In this document: in pieces, positions 46,243 through 57,813 of the stretch | Numbering within the stretch: the first letter of the stretch is position 1 | How the letters are laid out: each line of letters opens with the position of its first letter | DNA from: Thelephora terrestris | Lineage: Eukaryota > Basidiomycota > Agaricomycetes > Thelephorales > Thelephoraceae | DNA: 64,000 bases | Reading direction: 5' to 3' | Assembly: GCA_015956445.1 (NCBI GenBank) | Contig: WIUZ02000009.1 | Span: forward strand, 1,364,001-1,428,000 | Translations under genes and position numbers: made by a program | The notes under the pieces: model-generated | What the model saw: only the letters and a program-made list of their open reading frames with translations | Database searches by the model: none | What the model was told of the DNA's origin: nothing

Positions 46243-47010
46243 ATGTCCAAAATCGTAGACCTAACCCACACCCTCACGTCAAAAATCCACATCTACCCAG
46301 AGGACCCAAAGTTCTCTGCCAAACCCGCCTGCCAGTTCCCAAAGGGAGACGGAATTCGAGTTCACGCTCTCCGCCTCGGTACCCACACGGGCACTCACAT
46401 CGACGCACCGTACCACTTCTACAAGAGGGGGATGAAGGTTGACGAGGTCCCTTTGGAGTGGTTGATTGGCCGGCCGGTCGTAATTGACATCAGCTCCCTC
46501 GTCCGTGGTACAGATCGCTTCAGGGTCGAGTGGGAGCATCTGGAACAATTCGAAGACGAAATTCAACGGGCCGGAGAGGGGGACAAAATCCTCTTGATTA
46601 GGACCGGTTGGGACACTTGGTTCTCTTGGACACGGTCCGACACCTACCTCCACCACCCCTATTTCACCGGAGACGTAGCCGCGAAACTCTTAGAACACGG
46701 GATCAGGATTTTTGGCGTGGACACTCTCAATCCAGAAAGGACGTGTCTCGAACCTGTATGGGGAGAGGACACGGAACGTTACGGGGAGGATCCCTTCGCG
46801 CTGCACCACGCTATCCTCGGGTCAGGCGGCTTGAAGTTGATCGTGGAGAACCTAGCCAATCTTCAAGAGATTATGGAGGAGACACCAGGAAAAGAGTGGA
46901 TCGTTCATTTCGTACCACTCAAACTCGGTGGGCTCGACGGTTCCCCCATCAGGGCTTATGCGATACAGCAGGTGGGCACTCCAGTTTCACGTTCGCGACG
47001 GCATTTCTAA
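46243..47010 (+). CDS. Cyclase-family metal-dependent hydrolase (kynurenine-formamidase-like fold)
   Basis: A single exon of 255 aa. The putative-cyclase signature is complete: LGTHTGTHIDAPYH, with the metal-binding pattern HxGTHxD...H at residues 48-58, followed by the conserved VVIDIS and a GWD/FGVDTLNPE block. The fold is shared by bacterial kynurenine formamidases and isatin hydrolases, which open amide rings using a divalent metal. In fungi the substrate is usually unknown, so the name should stay general. The reading frame runs on past GSPIRAYAIQQ for 12 residues (VGTPVSRSRRHF), which looks like intron read-through or a spurious tail: a GT at the QQ/V boundary could be a donor. Absence of introns is unusual for this window. 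Confidence 0.85.
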   Translation: MSKIVDLTHTLTSKIHIYPEDPKFSAKPACQFPKGDGIRVHALRLGTHTGTHIDAPYHFYKRGMKVDEVPLEWLIGRPVVIDISSLVRGTDRFRVEWEHLEQFEDEIQRAGEGDKILLIRTGWDTWFSWTRSDTYLHHPYFTGDVAAKLLEHGIRIFGVDTLNPERTCLEPVWGEDTERYGEDPFALHHAILGSGGLKLIVENLANLQEIMEETPGKEWIVHFVPLKLGGLDGSPIRAYAIQQVGTPVSRSRRHF

Positions 47011-47393
47011 TGTTCCCCGGTTCGGCAACTTCCAGGATCAACGGTAAATCCGAGAGTTTAACTCGGAGGACACGCTTCCCTCGTCACCGTGGGCGGTGAT
47101 GCATGATGGTAGACCCCTCATATGGACTAATGCATATGGTTTATCGCTCGACGGGAATAGATTGGCATTTACATGTAGACCATACGAAGGGTCGGTGATT
47201 ACATGGTGGAATTGGAAGACCGTTCTGCATCAAACATCCGACCTAGGCGGCTGAAGGGAAGTAGGCCTTTGGGGAATTCGGAACACCGCCTCCTGGAAGT
47301 ATATCATTGTTATCATTACGTTCTAAAAAAGCGGGAGGCAATGGAAGTTCGAGAGTGGTACCAATATCTTGCTCGCGGCAACTCTGAAATCGT
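47011..47393. other. Intergenic between convergent genes
   Basis: 3' ends of the cyclase-family gene (+) and CCT8 (-) face each other. Nothing else supported. Confidence 0.5.
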
Positions 47394-49478
47394 TTAATCG
47401 TCTTCATCCCAATTCCCAGCCTGCTTCGGAATCTTCGGCCCTCCTGCGGGCTTACTCATAATAATACTGTCAACAGCGAGCACAGAAACGGCTGCTTCCG
47501 TGCCAAGTCGGATCGCCCACGCCTTCGCCGCAAGTGAATCGAAAATCTGCGCCTCGTCAGCCAGTAGTGTTCCGTCCGACTCACCCTAAAATTGATTAGT
47601 CCCACCGTGAGAACATTTGAAAAGCGAAGGGATAGGACTCACCTCTACATCAACGCCCCAATTTTCCCCGCCCTTCTGCTCGTGCTTGGCCCACAGACGA
47701 CTCAAGACTTCGTTACCCTCTGCACCACCTAGGGCATTTTCCGCGAGAGTACGAGGTACGACTTCCAAGGCAGAGGCGTATCGCTTTACACCGTGTTGTG
47801 AGAGTCCCTTCAGCCCACCGCCATAGGTATCGACCCGCTTGGCGAGCTCGATCTCCGTGGCACCAGCACCTGGAACCATCCGAGGGTCCTTCAGGAGTGC
47901 CTTAATGACGTTGACGCCGTCATCAATGGCCCTCTCTAAATCGTCCAACCGGTTTGACGTAGCTCCTCGCAGAACAATCGTCGCAGTCCTCGTTCGCTCA
48001 CCGGGGGCAGTGGGATCATAGCCCTCATCCCCATCCACCAATTGTCGAATGACCGTTACCCGGTCACCACCGATTTCTATCGTCTCGAATATATCCACGA
48101 AACCGGCTTCCTCCGGCGTTGGTGCACCGACACGAGCGAGGGGGGTGGCGTTAACTACTCGACACAACCGGCGAAGGTCAAACTTTGAGAGGACTTTGAT
48201 AACTGCGATATTGAACCGATTGAGATAATGCAAAGCGAGTTCGCCAATAGTTGTGCCAGCGACTACAAGCCTTACGCCAGAGTCGGCGATTTCTTTGATG
48301 ATCTTTGACCTTTGGGTGAGCGGAACTATGAAGGTAGATAAAGGTCAAGACAGAAATTACCATTTCCAGGTGTTGTTCTTCCCCTCGCGTGAAGTTGAGC
48401 ATCTCCTCAGCATTCTTCAACAGGACCGTTCCTTTTGTCTCTGTCTGCGCGATATCCAACGGACATGTGAAGACGCAGACTTTGACCCTGGTAAGCTTTT
48501 GGACCATTCCTGGCCACATGGGTCTAAAGTTCAGCACAGTCTAAGAAGGTAGAGCGGATTGCCCTGACCTTCCGGCTCTCTACCGAATACCATTCCCTGC
48601 ACAACTTTACTGGACGAAAGAGTCCCACCCATTATTTTGACTACTCGAACGTTATCAACGTTGAAGTTCTTGGGATTTGGCGGCATGACGGCAACCGCGG
48701 CTTCGGCGACGAGATTCGATAGTACGTCCTCATAACCGTATTGTTTTGAAGCAATCGCGGGTCGGAGGGCTGAAGCTAACGAATCTTGGGTAAAAGGTGT
48801 GGGAAGTTGCGTTGTCGAGAGCTCTACAGTTTCCCCATGGAGTCAATTGGGTTCTCCTATCGACAGGTAGGACATACTTTCAAGTTCCGCAAGGCTTTTC
48901 ACACGAGCAAGCTCGTAACCTTTGATGATCTCACTTGGGTGCAGTCCCATGACTAAAAGGTGTTCAGCCTTCTTTAGGAGTTCACCGGCGAATATCAAAA
49001 CTGTGTTTGTTGCGTCGCCCATCTACCAAAACAGAAAACTGCGTCAGCTCCGCGATCGCGCCTGGAAGGATCAGTGACGCACCTCAGCTTCTTGGGCTTG
49101 GGAAGCCATCACGAGTAACTTGGCAGCGGGATGCACCACTTCAATCTCTCGAATGATCGTGGCCGCGTCAGATGTTACGAACAGTTTTCCAAGATGATTG
49201 ATCAGCAACTTGTTTCGACCTATGATGGTCCCACAGAGAAAATGAATACTGAACACCTCCCAGAACAGAAAGCGTACCATTGGGTCCGAAACTCGTCCTC
49301 ACAAGATCTGATAGCTCTGCTACGGCTTGGATATTCCGTAACACGGCATCCTCAATGCCAGACATTTGCTGTAACGGTATGAATGAAGCCAAAATGTCAG
49401 GAAAGAAACGATTAGGCAAACCTTATAACCATCCTTGAAAAGCTGGAGGTTTTGTGCTTTTGGAACCTTCAGAGACAT
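47394..49478 (-). CDS. CCT8: T-complex protein 1 subunit theta (CCT8), cytosolic chaperonin
   Basis: Minus-strand exons 49478..49422, 49368..49278, 49219..49083, 49022..48878, 48823..48569, 48509..48361, 48302..47643, 47585..47394 give 561 aa, matching CCT8 size. The start MSLKVPKAQNLQLFKDGYK is CCT8-specific, as is FDLRRLCRVVNATPLARVG. Group II chaperonin motifs follow: SFGPNGRNKLLINHLGKLFVT (split in the genome), GDATNTV in the place of the ATP-binding GDGTT, and VPGAGATEIELA. The protein is one of eight subunits of the TRiC/CCT ring, which folds actin, tubulin and WD-repeat proteins using ATP. The C-terminus is acidic (GNWDEDD). The promoter is shared with the divergent gene at 49554: the two starts are 75 bp apart. 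Confidence 0.95.
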
Positions 49479-49553
49479 GGCGGGTGAGGAAGAAGATAAA
49501 GTACAAGCGTCTAATTTCTAAATCGGGACAACGAATCCTCATCGTCTCGCGTC

Positions 49554-51053
49554 ATGGTCCTCGAAGTCGCGTATGCCGTCCTGTCCAAGGCTCTGCCACC
49601 GGAGTACTGGTTGAGGCTCGGTGCTGCTGTCGTTGGCATTTTTACTCTACGAACTCTTTCCCAAGGACGCAAAACGACTCGGGAGCGGAATCTCCATGCA
49701 AGAGTTATTCTAGTTACAGTTGCGTGGCCAAAGTTGACCCCCGCGTTGATCCAGAGATTTACTTGGGCATAACTAGGGCGGTTTTACTCCGCTGGGTTTG
49801 ACTCTGCTTCAAGAATTGGCTCAGCGAGGGGCGCATATCATTGCACTGTCCCCAGAGCCGATCTCGTCACCACGCATTGACATAATCATCGAACTTCTGC
49901 GCTCTACCACCTCCAATGAGAACATTTTTGCAGAACACTGTGACTTATCCTCGCCATCATCAATACGGGAGTTCTGTTCTAGGTTTCTGACGACGGAGGA
50001 AAATCGGCTGGACGGCATCGTTTTCGCCCACGAGTACGCGCACATCGGTTCATCGCTGCCGACGAAATCAACACCGCTCGAAGATGAGATGGAACGACAG
50101 ACCAGGTCACTCGCCACCTTCCTGATCACGACCCTGCTGCTTCCTATTCTTCTTGTCGCTCCTGCCGAACGTGATATCCGCATCGTAAACGTCATCAACC
50201 CGTTCTATGCCGCCGCAGTGACCAACTTCTCCCCCACCATGGAGTCGCCCTCCAACAAACCCTCGATATTCTTACAAGAGGGTAGACGTTCGTTGCAGAT
50301 GGCCATCCTTACTCGGCACCTACAACGGATCCTGGACTCGATGCCGCAAAGCTCCCAGGCCCCAAAGGCGGATGGTGAGGTTGTGAACGTTGCAAGCAGT
50401 AAGCTCCAACGATCAAACGTGGTTTCAATCGCGGTTTCTCCGGGAATCACCAAAACGGATACAATTGCCCCACTCCTCGCGGCCAACAGGGACGACCCCT
50501 CGCGGTTCACTGTAACCGGTGTCCTCTTGTCAGTACGTTTACCTTGTGTTTTTGGGGATGAACTAAGTTTGGGCTCAGATACTTCCTTCTCCGGCCGCTG
50601 ATATGGCTTCTAACGAGATCACCGGCTTCGGGCATCCAAACCGTGCTGCACGCGTTGTTTCTGCCAACACCATTCAAAAGCGAGGCGCGCAATAATAACG
50701 AAACTGACGAATTGACCGTCGAGGTCTTAAAACCCGGCGCGTTATATGCCGATTGTTCGGTGGTCAGGGTGACACCGCGCGCTCAGCTTCCTAAGCAAAC
50801 ACCTTCGGAAGATGGGAAAGAAAAGGCGGCGAAGGGAAAAGGAAAGCAAACAGAAAAACCGGATGAAAAGTCTGGAATCTTGCCAGACGATGGTGAGATG
50901 GGAGGAGAGCCGTTGGGGAGAGAGGTGTGGGAGAACTTCGAAGCGGCTCTCAGGGTATGGGAGAAATCACACCCCGCTCCGCCAAAGCCCGCAGCAGAAT
51001 CAACCGGACTTGAGGGGGAGAAAGCAGGCGAGGGCGGCCACCCGAGTTCGTGA
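49554..51053 (+). CDS. DUF1776 / SDR-like membrane-associated protein
   Basis: Exons 49554..49718, 49777..50528, 50579..51053 give 463 aa. Residues near the N-terminus form one hydrophobic segment (LRLGAAVVGIFTLRTL), a likely membrane anchor. A Rossmann-type short-chain-dehydrogenase fold follows (VILVTGGFTPLGLTLLQEL, then DGIVFAHEYAHIG, and ENVINPFYAAA-like spacing), but the classical catalytic YxxxK is not obvious, which is typical of the fungal DUF1776 family. The C-terminal exon begins with a second hydrophobic block (YFLLRPLIWLL) and ends in a Lys/Glu-rich tail. Catalytic activity is doubtful. The start is 75 bp from the CCT8 start on the other strand, so the two genes share a promoter. 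Confidence 0.82.
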
Positions 51054-53269
51054 AGTCATAGAGCGAGATCATTGTACGCCGGTCACGATTAGGTTTTGAT
51101 TTTCATGCCGTTAATGTATTTCCTTCCCAATAGAGGTGTGAGAACCCCACCACACCCGTCTCGTTCGCCGTTTGATCAAAGTTCCAAGACAATAAGAGAT
51201 CGTTTCTTATCAAGCGCCACATTACATGCTTGGTTCCGGCTTTCCTGGCTCTTATCCCCCTTCCCTGGATGTCAATGCTCCGACCAAGGCCCACGATCTT
51301 CTCTCGAATTTCCCGACACACCGACATGACTGGTCACCAAGTGGGCTGCGCCGGCTCTTTCGGTAAACGAGGGTACCATGCGGCGATATTCAGCGCGCCT
51401 GAAACTCGGGTCTGTACAAATGCGACGAATAGACTTGCATTTGGACCCTTCCGACTCCACACACGCGATGCTCACGTCGGCCGGAGGTACCCCAAGTTTC
51501 TCACCGGTCCCAAAGCGCTGCAGAACTAGGTCCCCGTCATTGCGTGGACTGTGTCATAGAGGTCGCCGAATATGACTGACTCCATGCACAGTGGACTCGC
51601 GGGTTTGTTGCAGAACGGGGTGAGAGAAAAGAGCTCCTGGACGGCGACCAGTTGGGTCGGTCGTTCTCGTAAGGCTTATTCGTCCCCGTGATCATCAGAC
51701 ACTGAACCTTGTTTAATGAGCAGGGGAAACGCACCCCAAATACAACATCACCGGCAGCTCACGACTCCATTTCATCCTTCCGAAGTGGGAGATTTACATA
51801 CCCATCCCGCTTTCTTCCGCATGGGTCCCAGATGAAGTCCGGCGGTTCTTGATCTATTTAACCGGTTTCTTCCTTACGGGACTATGCGAGATTGATAAAT
51901 AGGCTCGCCGGCGGCAGCATGCTCATGGTCCTTCAAATGAAGTATCAGAATTACGCTGGTGGAATGCCGCGTTTCTCCTTACGTGTCGGGATGTTTTGTA
52001 CGCGAGGTGGATTACAGACGGTATTCCGACCCTCGAATTTCAACGTACTGCGCATTGCTCAACGTTCCGCAGTCAACCTAGCAAACCAGTACCCATCAGA
52101 TGAAGCCGGAAATCTGCAGCCCACCTGCCTGAGATCATGCAAGCTCTGAGAATTCACTTCCAGTAGCTGCAACGACATCGTCAAATCGGCAAACAAATCG
52201 TGCATGGCATTCCTGTGGACTCAACGTCGAATTCCGCCGACATCAGTGGCTCAGTGCCCGCCGGTTTGTATCCTCCTCTTACTTAGAGAAGTGCGGAGAT
52301 GTGTGGTACGTTTACGCTAGTAGACCGAAGGCTGCCAGCCTCGGGCCTCATTGCCGTGAGACAACGCCACAGGAACCAGGCTTGTACGTCCTGGTTGTAG
52401 CCTGATCAAGCTGGACGGGCATAACGAAAGCGGGTGGTATCCTCCCCAATTCGTATAAGTTTGCTGATCACCGGTAATGGAAACTCGTCGATTTCGATTA
52501 GTGCCCGAAGCCCCGGCGGCCACTCGCCGAGTTTTGACATTCAAGTTGGGAAAATATTTACCCTTCCAGAGTCACTGACATCCGTGACGTGCAGGGTCAC
52601 ACGCTGACGCCTCTCGTTTTCATGTTTCTATGCGATGGGGATCTCTACTTCAGGGGGTGTTCCTTCCGCATTTCGGGCGACCCCGCCCCTTCAAACATTT
52701 ATTTCAATGTACCGTGTGCGTTCATCACGTCTTTGTCAGGTGGCTAGGGGTCTAGAACAGCATGGGAACCCCTAGAACCCTGAAAACTTACTGCATGTGG
52801 TCCAGTATTCAGAATATCATTACTTGTCACCAGGTAACTCGAATCCATGGTACCTCATCTGCGGAATCAATGGTGTGTCTGTTTCTTCAGGGCGAACATC
52901 ACTGAAATCTGACACTCATTCGACAGACATGTAGTGGCGCGGAGCTATTGCCCCTTTGTCTGGTTGTAGCTTTCATTGAAATCAGGAGTCGGCTGTAGCT
53001 TAGGATCATCGTGCTATGCTACAACCGAGGGACATTGGACGGTCAGCGGATAGAAAGTGACACATTCACGTGTGGCCCGCTCGGCCGCATGATCGCGTCA
53101 TGGACAAGGCGATCGATTTCCTATTGTCTTCGTCGGGCGCTAACAACCGGCCTCTAGGGATGGCGCCTTCCACCCTCTGGAGTCTAACCTGGGAGTTTTA
53201 GACGTCACAAGTTCCGCATGTTGAAACCTGCGATCTCATTACGGTGCAATGCCGCTGTTTTGACGAACC
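51054..53269. other. Gene-poor region of about 2.2 kb
   Basis: No gene can be supported. On the minus strand between about 51760 and 51270 short protein-like frames succeed one another in different phases (CLMITGTNKPYENDRPNW, ASPLCMESVIFGDLYDT, DPSFRRAEYRRMVPSF), which may be the remains of a gene, but no splice set joins them. I see no transposon ends, tandem repeat or RNA gene. Confidence 0.4.
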
Positions 53270-53276
53270 TATATAA
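53270..53276 (+). promoter_or_regulatory. TATA box of the cytochrome P450 gene
   Basis: TATATAA, 53 bp upstream of the ATG at 53329, in a good position for transcription start close to the coding region. It suggests regulated rather than constitutive expression. Confidence 0.6.
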
Positions 53277-53328
53277 GGGTCGGATGAAACCAGGGTGATT
53301 TTAGGCACTTAGCACCCCCTCTCCCCTC

Positions 53329-55880
53329 ATGTACAAGTTCTGCATACTCCCCGCCGTCCTCTTATCCTTGTACCTCTATCGCAGATGGAGGCAGCGATCT
53401 CTGTCCGACATCCCAGGACCAAAATCCCCTTCATTCTTATTGGGTAGGTCATCACGTGCCTTTCGAGATTGTGTAGCTGATCCCAAGCAGGACACCTTGG
53501 GGATTTGCTGCGCAAGAACGCTGCTGAAGCGGAGTTCCTCTGGCAGGAGCAGTTCGGAGGCGTGGCCCGCATAAAGGCACCTTTTGGAGTAAGTGACTCG
53601 TACGGGGGGAGCACGTCGGCGCCCGAGACTGATTTCAATCGACATTGTTGTGATTGCAGGAAGACCAAGTAAGGATCTCGTCCTTTGTAGTCATACTTTT
53701 CCTGAGCCATATTGACGCCAATTCAGCTCTGGATATCAGATCCCAAGGCTATACATCACGTTCTGCAAACCTCCTGTTACAAGCACCCGCGGCCTGCAGA
53801 CCGCCGGGAGTTTTCACGGCTTGTTTGTACGTAACCGAGTTCCCGTGATCCTTCGCTTGCTTCACTGAAACCCTACATTTGAGCAGGCGATGATGGCGTT
53901 TTGACTATGGAAGGTATGAGATTGAAAATCTCCTTGAATGTGTGGGATGCTAAACGTGAATCTGCAAAGGCGACGCGCATAAACGACACCGCAAAGCGAT
54001 GCAACCTGCGTTCGGGATGACCGAGGCCAGGGAATTGTATCCTGTCTTCCAAGAAGTCGCCGTCCAAGTGAGGAGGACGCTCCTATTATTTCTGCATGAA
54101 TCAGCCCCCTGACGTAACCCCCTCGCGTAGCTGGTGGCGAAATGGAAGGAGCTTATCACCTCTGATGAAAGCGACATGGAACAGTCATCGAGTGACATGA
54201 ATGTGGCGCCTTGGTTAAGCCGCGCCACGCTTGACGTGTCAGTGTTCCTCTTTAGCTGCGCAATGCCTTTGGTTACTAGTGAGCTGACCTTATCTTCCCT
54301 CTTGTTTAGGATCGGGAGAGGTCTGGTCACCGATTCATCAAGAGGAGCGAACAGAATACTGAGATTGTTTATACAGCCGCTTTCGACTACGACTTCAAGG
54401 CATTGGATGGCCCGAACGACCCACTGGTCCGGTCCTACGAAAACTTTCTGTGTGTGAATTGTTATTCCGACTGTGTGCCGCGGCTCAATAACCGAACTCA
54501 ATCAGGAAGAACGCCTCTGGAACGGGAAGCTCGATTGAATTATTGATCCAGTCCTGCTTCCAGTATCTTCCAGAGTGCATTTTGGCTCCCCTCGTCGCCA
54601 ACATGCCGGGTGAGGCTATGAGCCAAATGCGAGAAAATCAGAAGATCGTGCATGGGCTCGCCAGAGGTTGGATCGCTGATAAAGCTCACGCACTCGAAGT
54701 CGGGAAGGGCCATCGAGACATCATGACGTTATTGGGTAACCATCCTGCTTCGGTCCAGGCGTTTGTATATACTGAAATTCCTCAGTCAAAGCGAACAGCT
54801 CCCAAGACCCGAAGACGCGATTATCCGAATACGAGATGATCTCACAAATACGGTTAGCAGTTTTTTTAGTCGCGGCGATCCCCACTCCTCATTCTGTCCT
54901 CAGTACGATTCTTCTGGCGGGCCACGAGACGACATCGAATTCCATGAGCTTTATCCTGTGGGAGCTGACGAAGCATCAAGACGTGCAAGCGTGCCTTCGA
55001 CGGGAGATCGAGTCTGCAAGGGCAGCCAATGATGGCGCTCCATTCACAGCGGAAGATATAGATAGTATGCAGTATCTCCAGGCCGTGGTCAAGGTACGCG
55101 CGGGAATCGCAGGTCTTCACATCTGGGGACTGACCGTTTGCTTCACAGGAAGTCTTCCGTTTCCACGCCCCTGTGTACCACATCATGCGCAGGTCCGGAG
55201 AAGACGACGTTTTGCCGCTCTTTGAACCTATCAAAACAAAGTCCGGGACTTTGATAACCGACATCCCAGTGCCAGAGGGAACGACTTTCGTCCTTTCGTT
55301 CGCAGCGTATAACCGGTATGTCAACTACTTCTCAACCCGTAGGTGCTTCAGGGCTCAAATTCGACCCTAGCAACAAAAAGATCTGGGGTAACGACGCCGA
55401 TGTTTTTAGGCCAGAGAGGTGGCTCGAGGAGAACGAAAGGGCTGGCCCGAATGTCGGCGGATACTGCAATTTGTGGGTTTCTCGTCACAAACCGGATTCT
55501 TTGTCCCAGCTAACCCTCACCCAGGCTAACCTTTGGAGCGGGTCCACGTAGATGTATTGTGAGTCAACACTAGTAATGGGTATCGCATGTCCGCACAGAT
55601 CACTCATACCTTTTGCTTATCGAATAGGGTCAGCGATTTGCGTAAGCGTGATATTCTCCTTGGTCCACCGACCTCTGTCGAACTGACTTTCTTCTTTTGC
55701 AGTGTCTTGGAGCTACAGACTCTCTTGGTCGAACTGATTTCGAATTTCGAATTTTCCATGACCGAGCAAACAGAGCAGGTGCGACGAATGCCCTGCGCTG
55801 TGATGGTCCCTGTCGTCACTGGCGAAGAGGCGAAGGGCGTCCAGATGCCTCTCAAGGTTTCGCTTGCCCCGGTAAATTAA
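53329..55880 (+). CDS. Cytochrome P450 monooxygenase
   Basis: 17 exons: 53329..53443, 53491..53588, 53660..53668, 53727..53826, 53887..53913, 53970..54067, 54131..54237, 54310..54320, 54377..54449, 54506..54735, 54786..54852, 54904..55093, 55149..55315, 55371..55472, 55525..55558, 55628..55641, 55703..55880, giving 539 aa. The N-terminus is a membrane anchor (LPAVLLSLYLYRRWR) followed by the Pro-rich hinge (DIPGPKSP). The I-helix AGHETTSN, the K-helix ExxR (EVFR), the PERW block and the heme loop FGAGPRRCIGQRFA with the Cys ligand are all intact. An endoplasmic-reticulum monooxygenase; the substrate cannot be told. Exons of 9, 11 and 14 nt are required to restore EDQ, VIGRA and GQRFA. The CYP family number is not assigned. 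Confidence 0.9.
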
Positions 55881-56605
55881 AGAACATGCTGCCTGTCACC
55901 TGCGACGTTCCCCATGTCTCCCGAGTCAGTCGTTAAAGTTTTTATGTACTACCATCACTCCATTTCTTTATTTCGGACTCACCCTACTTCGCTAACTAAT
56001 GTCACATATCGTAATTCTGTACTTATCTTTCGAGCGTTCTATCTCCCTCTCCGTCGATATGTTTTTTTTTGTAGCGATATACCTCTCTTCTGGGCCACCT
56101 CGGACTCTTTTCCTTTTTATCTTATTGCGGCGTCTCATAGTATGGTTACGACTTGGTTACGACCCCCTTCGTTTGGCTTATCTTTTATATTAAACCCCTC
56201 AAAAAAGAGACGTCGGACGTCTACCGTCGACTTCGCTGGGGGGATGGACATATGTGCCAGCTACCCTGCCTTGACTTGAGCGCATGGACGGACCGCATGG
56301 CCTCACTCAACGGCGGATCGCATGGGGATGATCCCGCTTTCGAATATCATCATGCTCACGCGCACGCCGTGGATCTGGATGCGGAACAGATTGTCGGACA
56401 TCCGTCGGCGGCTCGTGGATTACAAGACAGCTCAGGGGCCGGGGTTTCACCACCATAGCGCAATCTCAATTCCTGAGGCTTGTCGTCCCGGGAGAAAAGA
56501 ACGAGGGCCTCGACCACAAGGATATCAGGACGTAGCACGACCCCTCAAGACCCTCAACCCCCCTCCCCCCAGCGCCCCACCGAACTCGAGGGGTCCGTAG
56601 AGATC
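55881..56605. other. Intergenic between P450 and lactonase
   Basis: The left third is T-rich (for example TGTTTTTTTTTGTAGCG near 56060), consistent with a 3' UTR or terminator region. The lactonase frame is open upstream of its chosen ATG without another good start. No gene supported. Confidence 0.5.
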
Positions 56606-57813
56606 ATGGCGCACAGGATTTTGGTTGCGACCTATACCGACAGGGTCGAGACGCTCTTTTTTGACTCCGAGGCCAAATCACTCTCTATCACTTCTTCATT
56701 GACCGTGGGGCACCACCCATCATGGATCACGCCACACCCGGATAACCCAGCGATCTGGTTCACTGCGCTGGAGCAGGAAGACGGACGGGTTGTGGTCATT
56801 GAATGCAACGAGGATGGCAAGGGCAAGGTCGTCGGAGAACTCTCTTCGGAAGGCTCGGAACCTTGCACCTTGGTGGCGCACAAGGGCGATCTACTCATTG
56901 GGAATGTAAGTTTCGTGTTTCTTGAGATTATCGACCCGATACTCACCGGCACTTTCATGGTCGGTTTCATGCATGCATCGCGGGTGTCCGCTGCATGTAG
57001 TATGGGGATGGAAACGTCGTTGTGCTCCCCCTAACATCTTCCTCTCCTTACCTTACCTCGTCTAAGACGAAGCTGACGCTTAATGGTTCCGGAACACACG
57101 AGGATCGGCAGCTTTCGCCTCACCCTCACCAAGTGGTTCCGCATCCGACTCGCGATGAGCTATTCGTACCCGACCTCGGCGACGACAAGACCCTACGGCT
57201 GGAAAAATCCCCAGATTCCAGCTCCTGGGAAATTCGTGGGCACATTTCGTATGATTCCGGCTCCGGACCGAGGCACGTCGCGTTCTACGGTATGCATCGC
57301 AGTCCATTCCTGTCCTATGGGTGAACTCTTTCAACGAACGTAACAGGAGACAACGTGTACACGATTTTAGAGCTGACAAACTTCGTAACCGCTCACAAAG
57401 TCCCACCTCTTCCGGCAGAACCAACTTTCCTCATCTCGACCCCAACGAAACGGAACCCGCTTCCGTATCCGAACGACATGCTCGCGGCGGAAATCCTCAT
57501 CCCGACTCCAAATGAACGGTTCCCTGCTCCTTACCTGTACGTCTCGAACCGCAACGACCCTTCCGCCGAGGGAGACACGATTTCCATCTTTTCGATTGCG
57601 GATGACACGCTGGACCTCATTTCTGAGGTAGCCACCGGTCTGAACCACGTTCGCGGGATGATGTTTGGGGGCTCCAGCTGCGAGTGGCTGGCTGTTGGCG
57701 GTACTAAAGGTGGTGGCGTGAAGGTCTTCCAGCGTGTCGAAGGAGGAAAGAACCTCGAGCAGGTCGCCCACGATTCTAGCGTACAATCTCCCACCGGGTT
57801 CGCGTGGCTCTAG
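56606..57813 (+). CDS. Beta-propeller lactonase (6-phosphogluconolactonase-like, PF10282 type)
   Basis: Exons 56606..56905, 57001..57289, 57347..57813 give 351 aa. The protein is built of repeating blades of the seven-bladed lactonase propeller: ILVATYTDRVETLFFD, HHPSWITPHPDNPAIWFTA, PHPHQVVPHPTRDELFVPDL, GSGPRHVAFYG and YLYVSNRNDP. The spaced HPSW / HPHQ / PRH positions are those that line the propeller pocket in this family. E. coli YbhE/Pgl hydrolyses 6-phosphogluconolactone; fungal relatives include carboxy-cis,cis-muconate cyclase, so the exact lactone is open. No signal peptide, so cytosolic. Confidence 0.88.
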
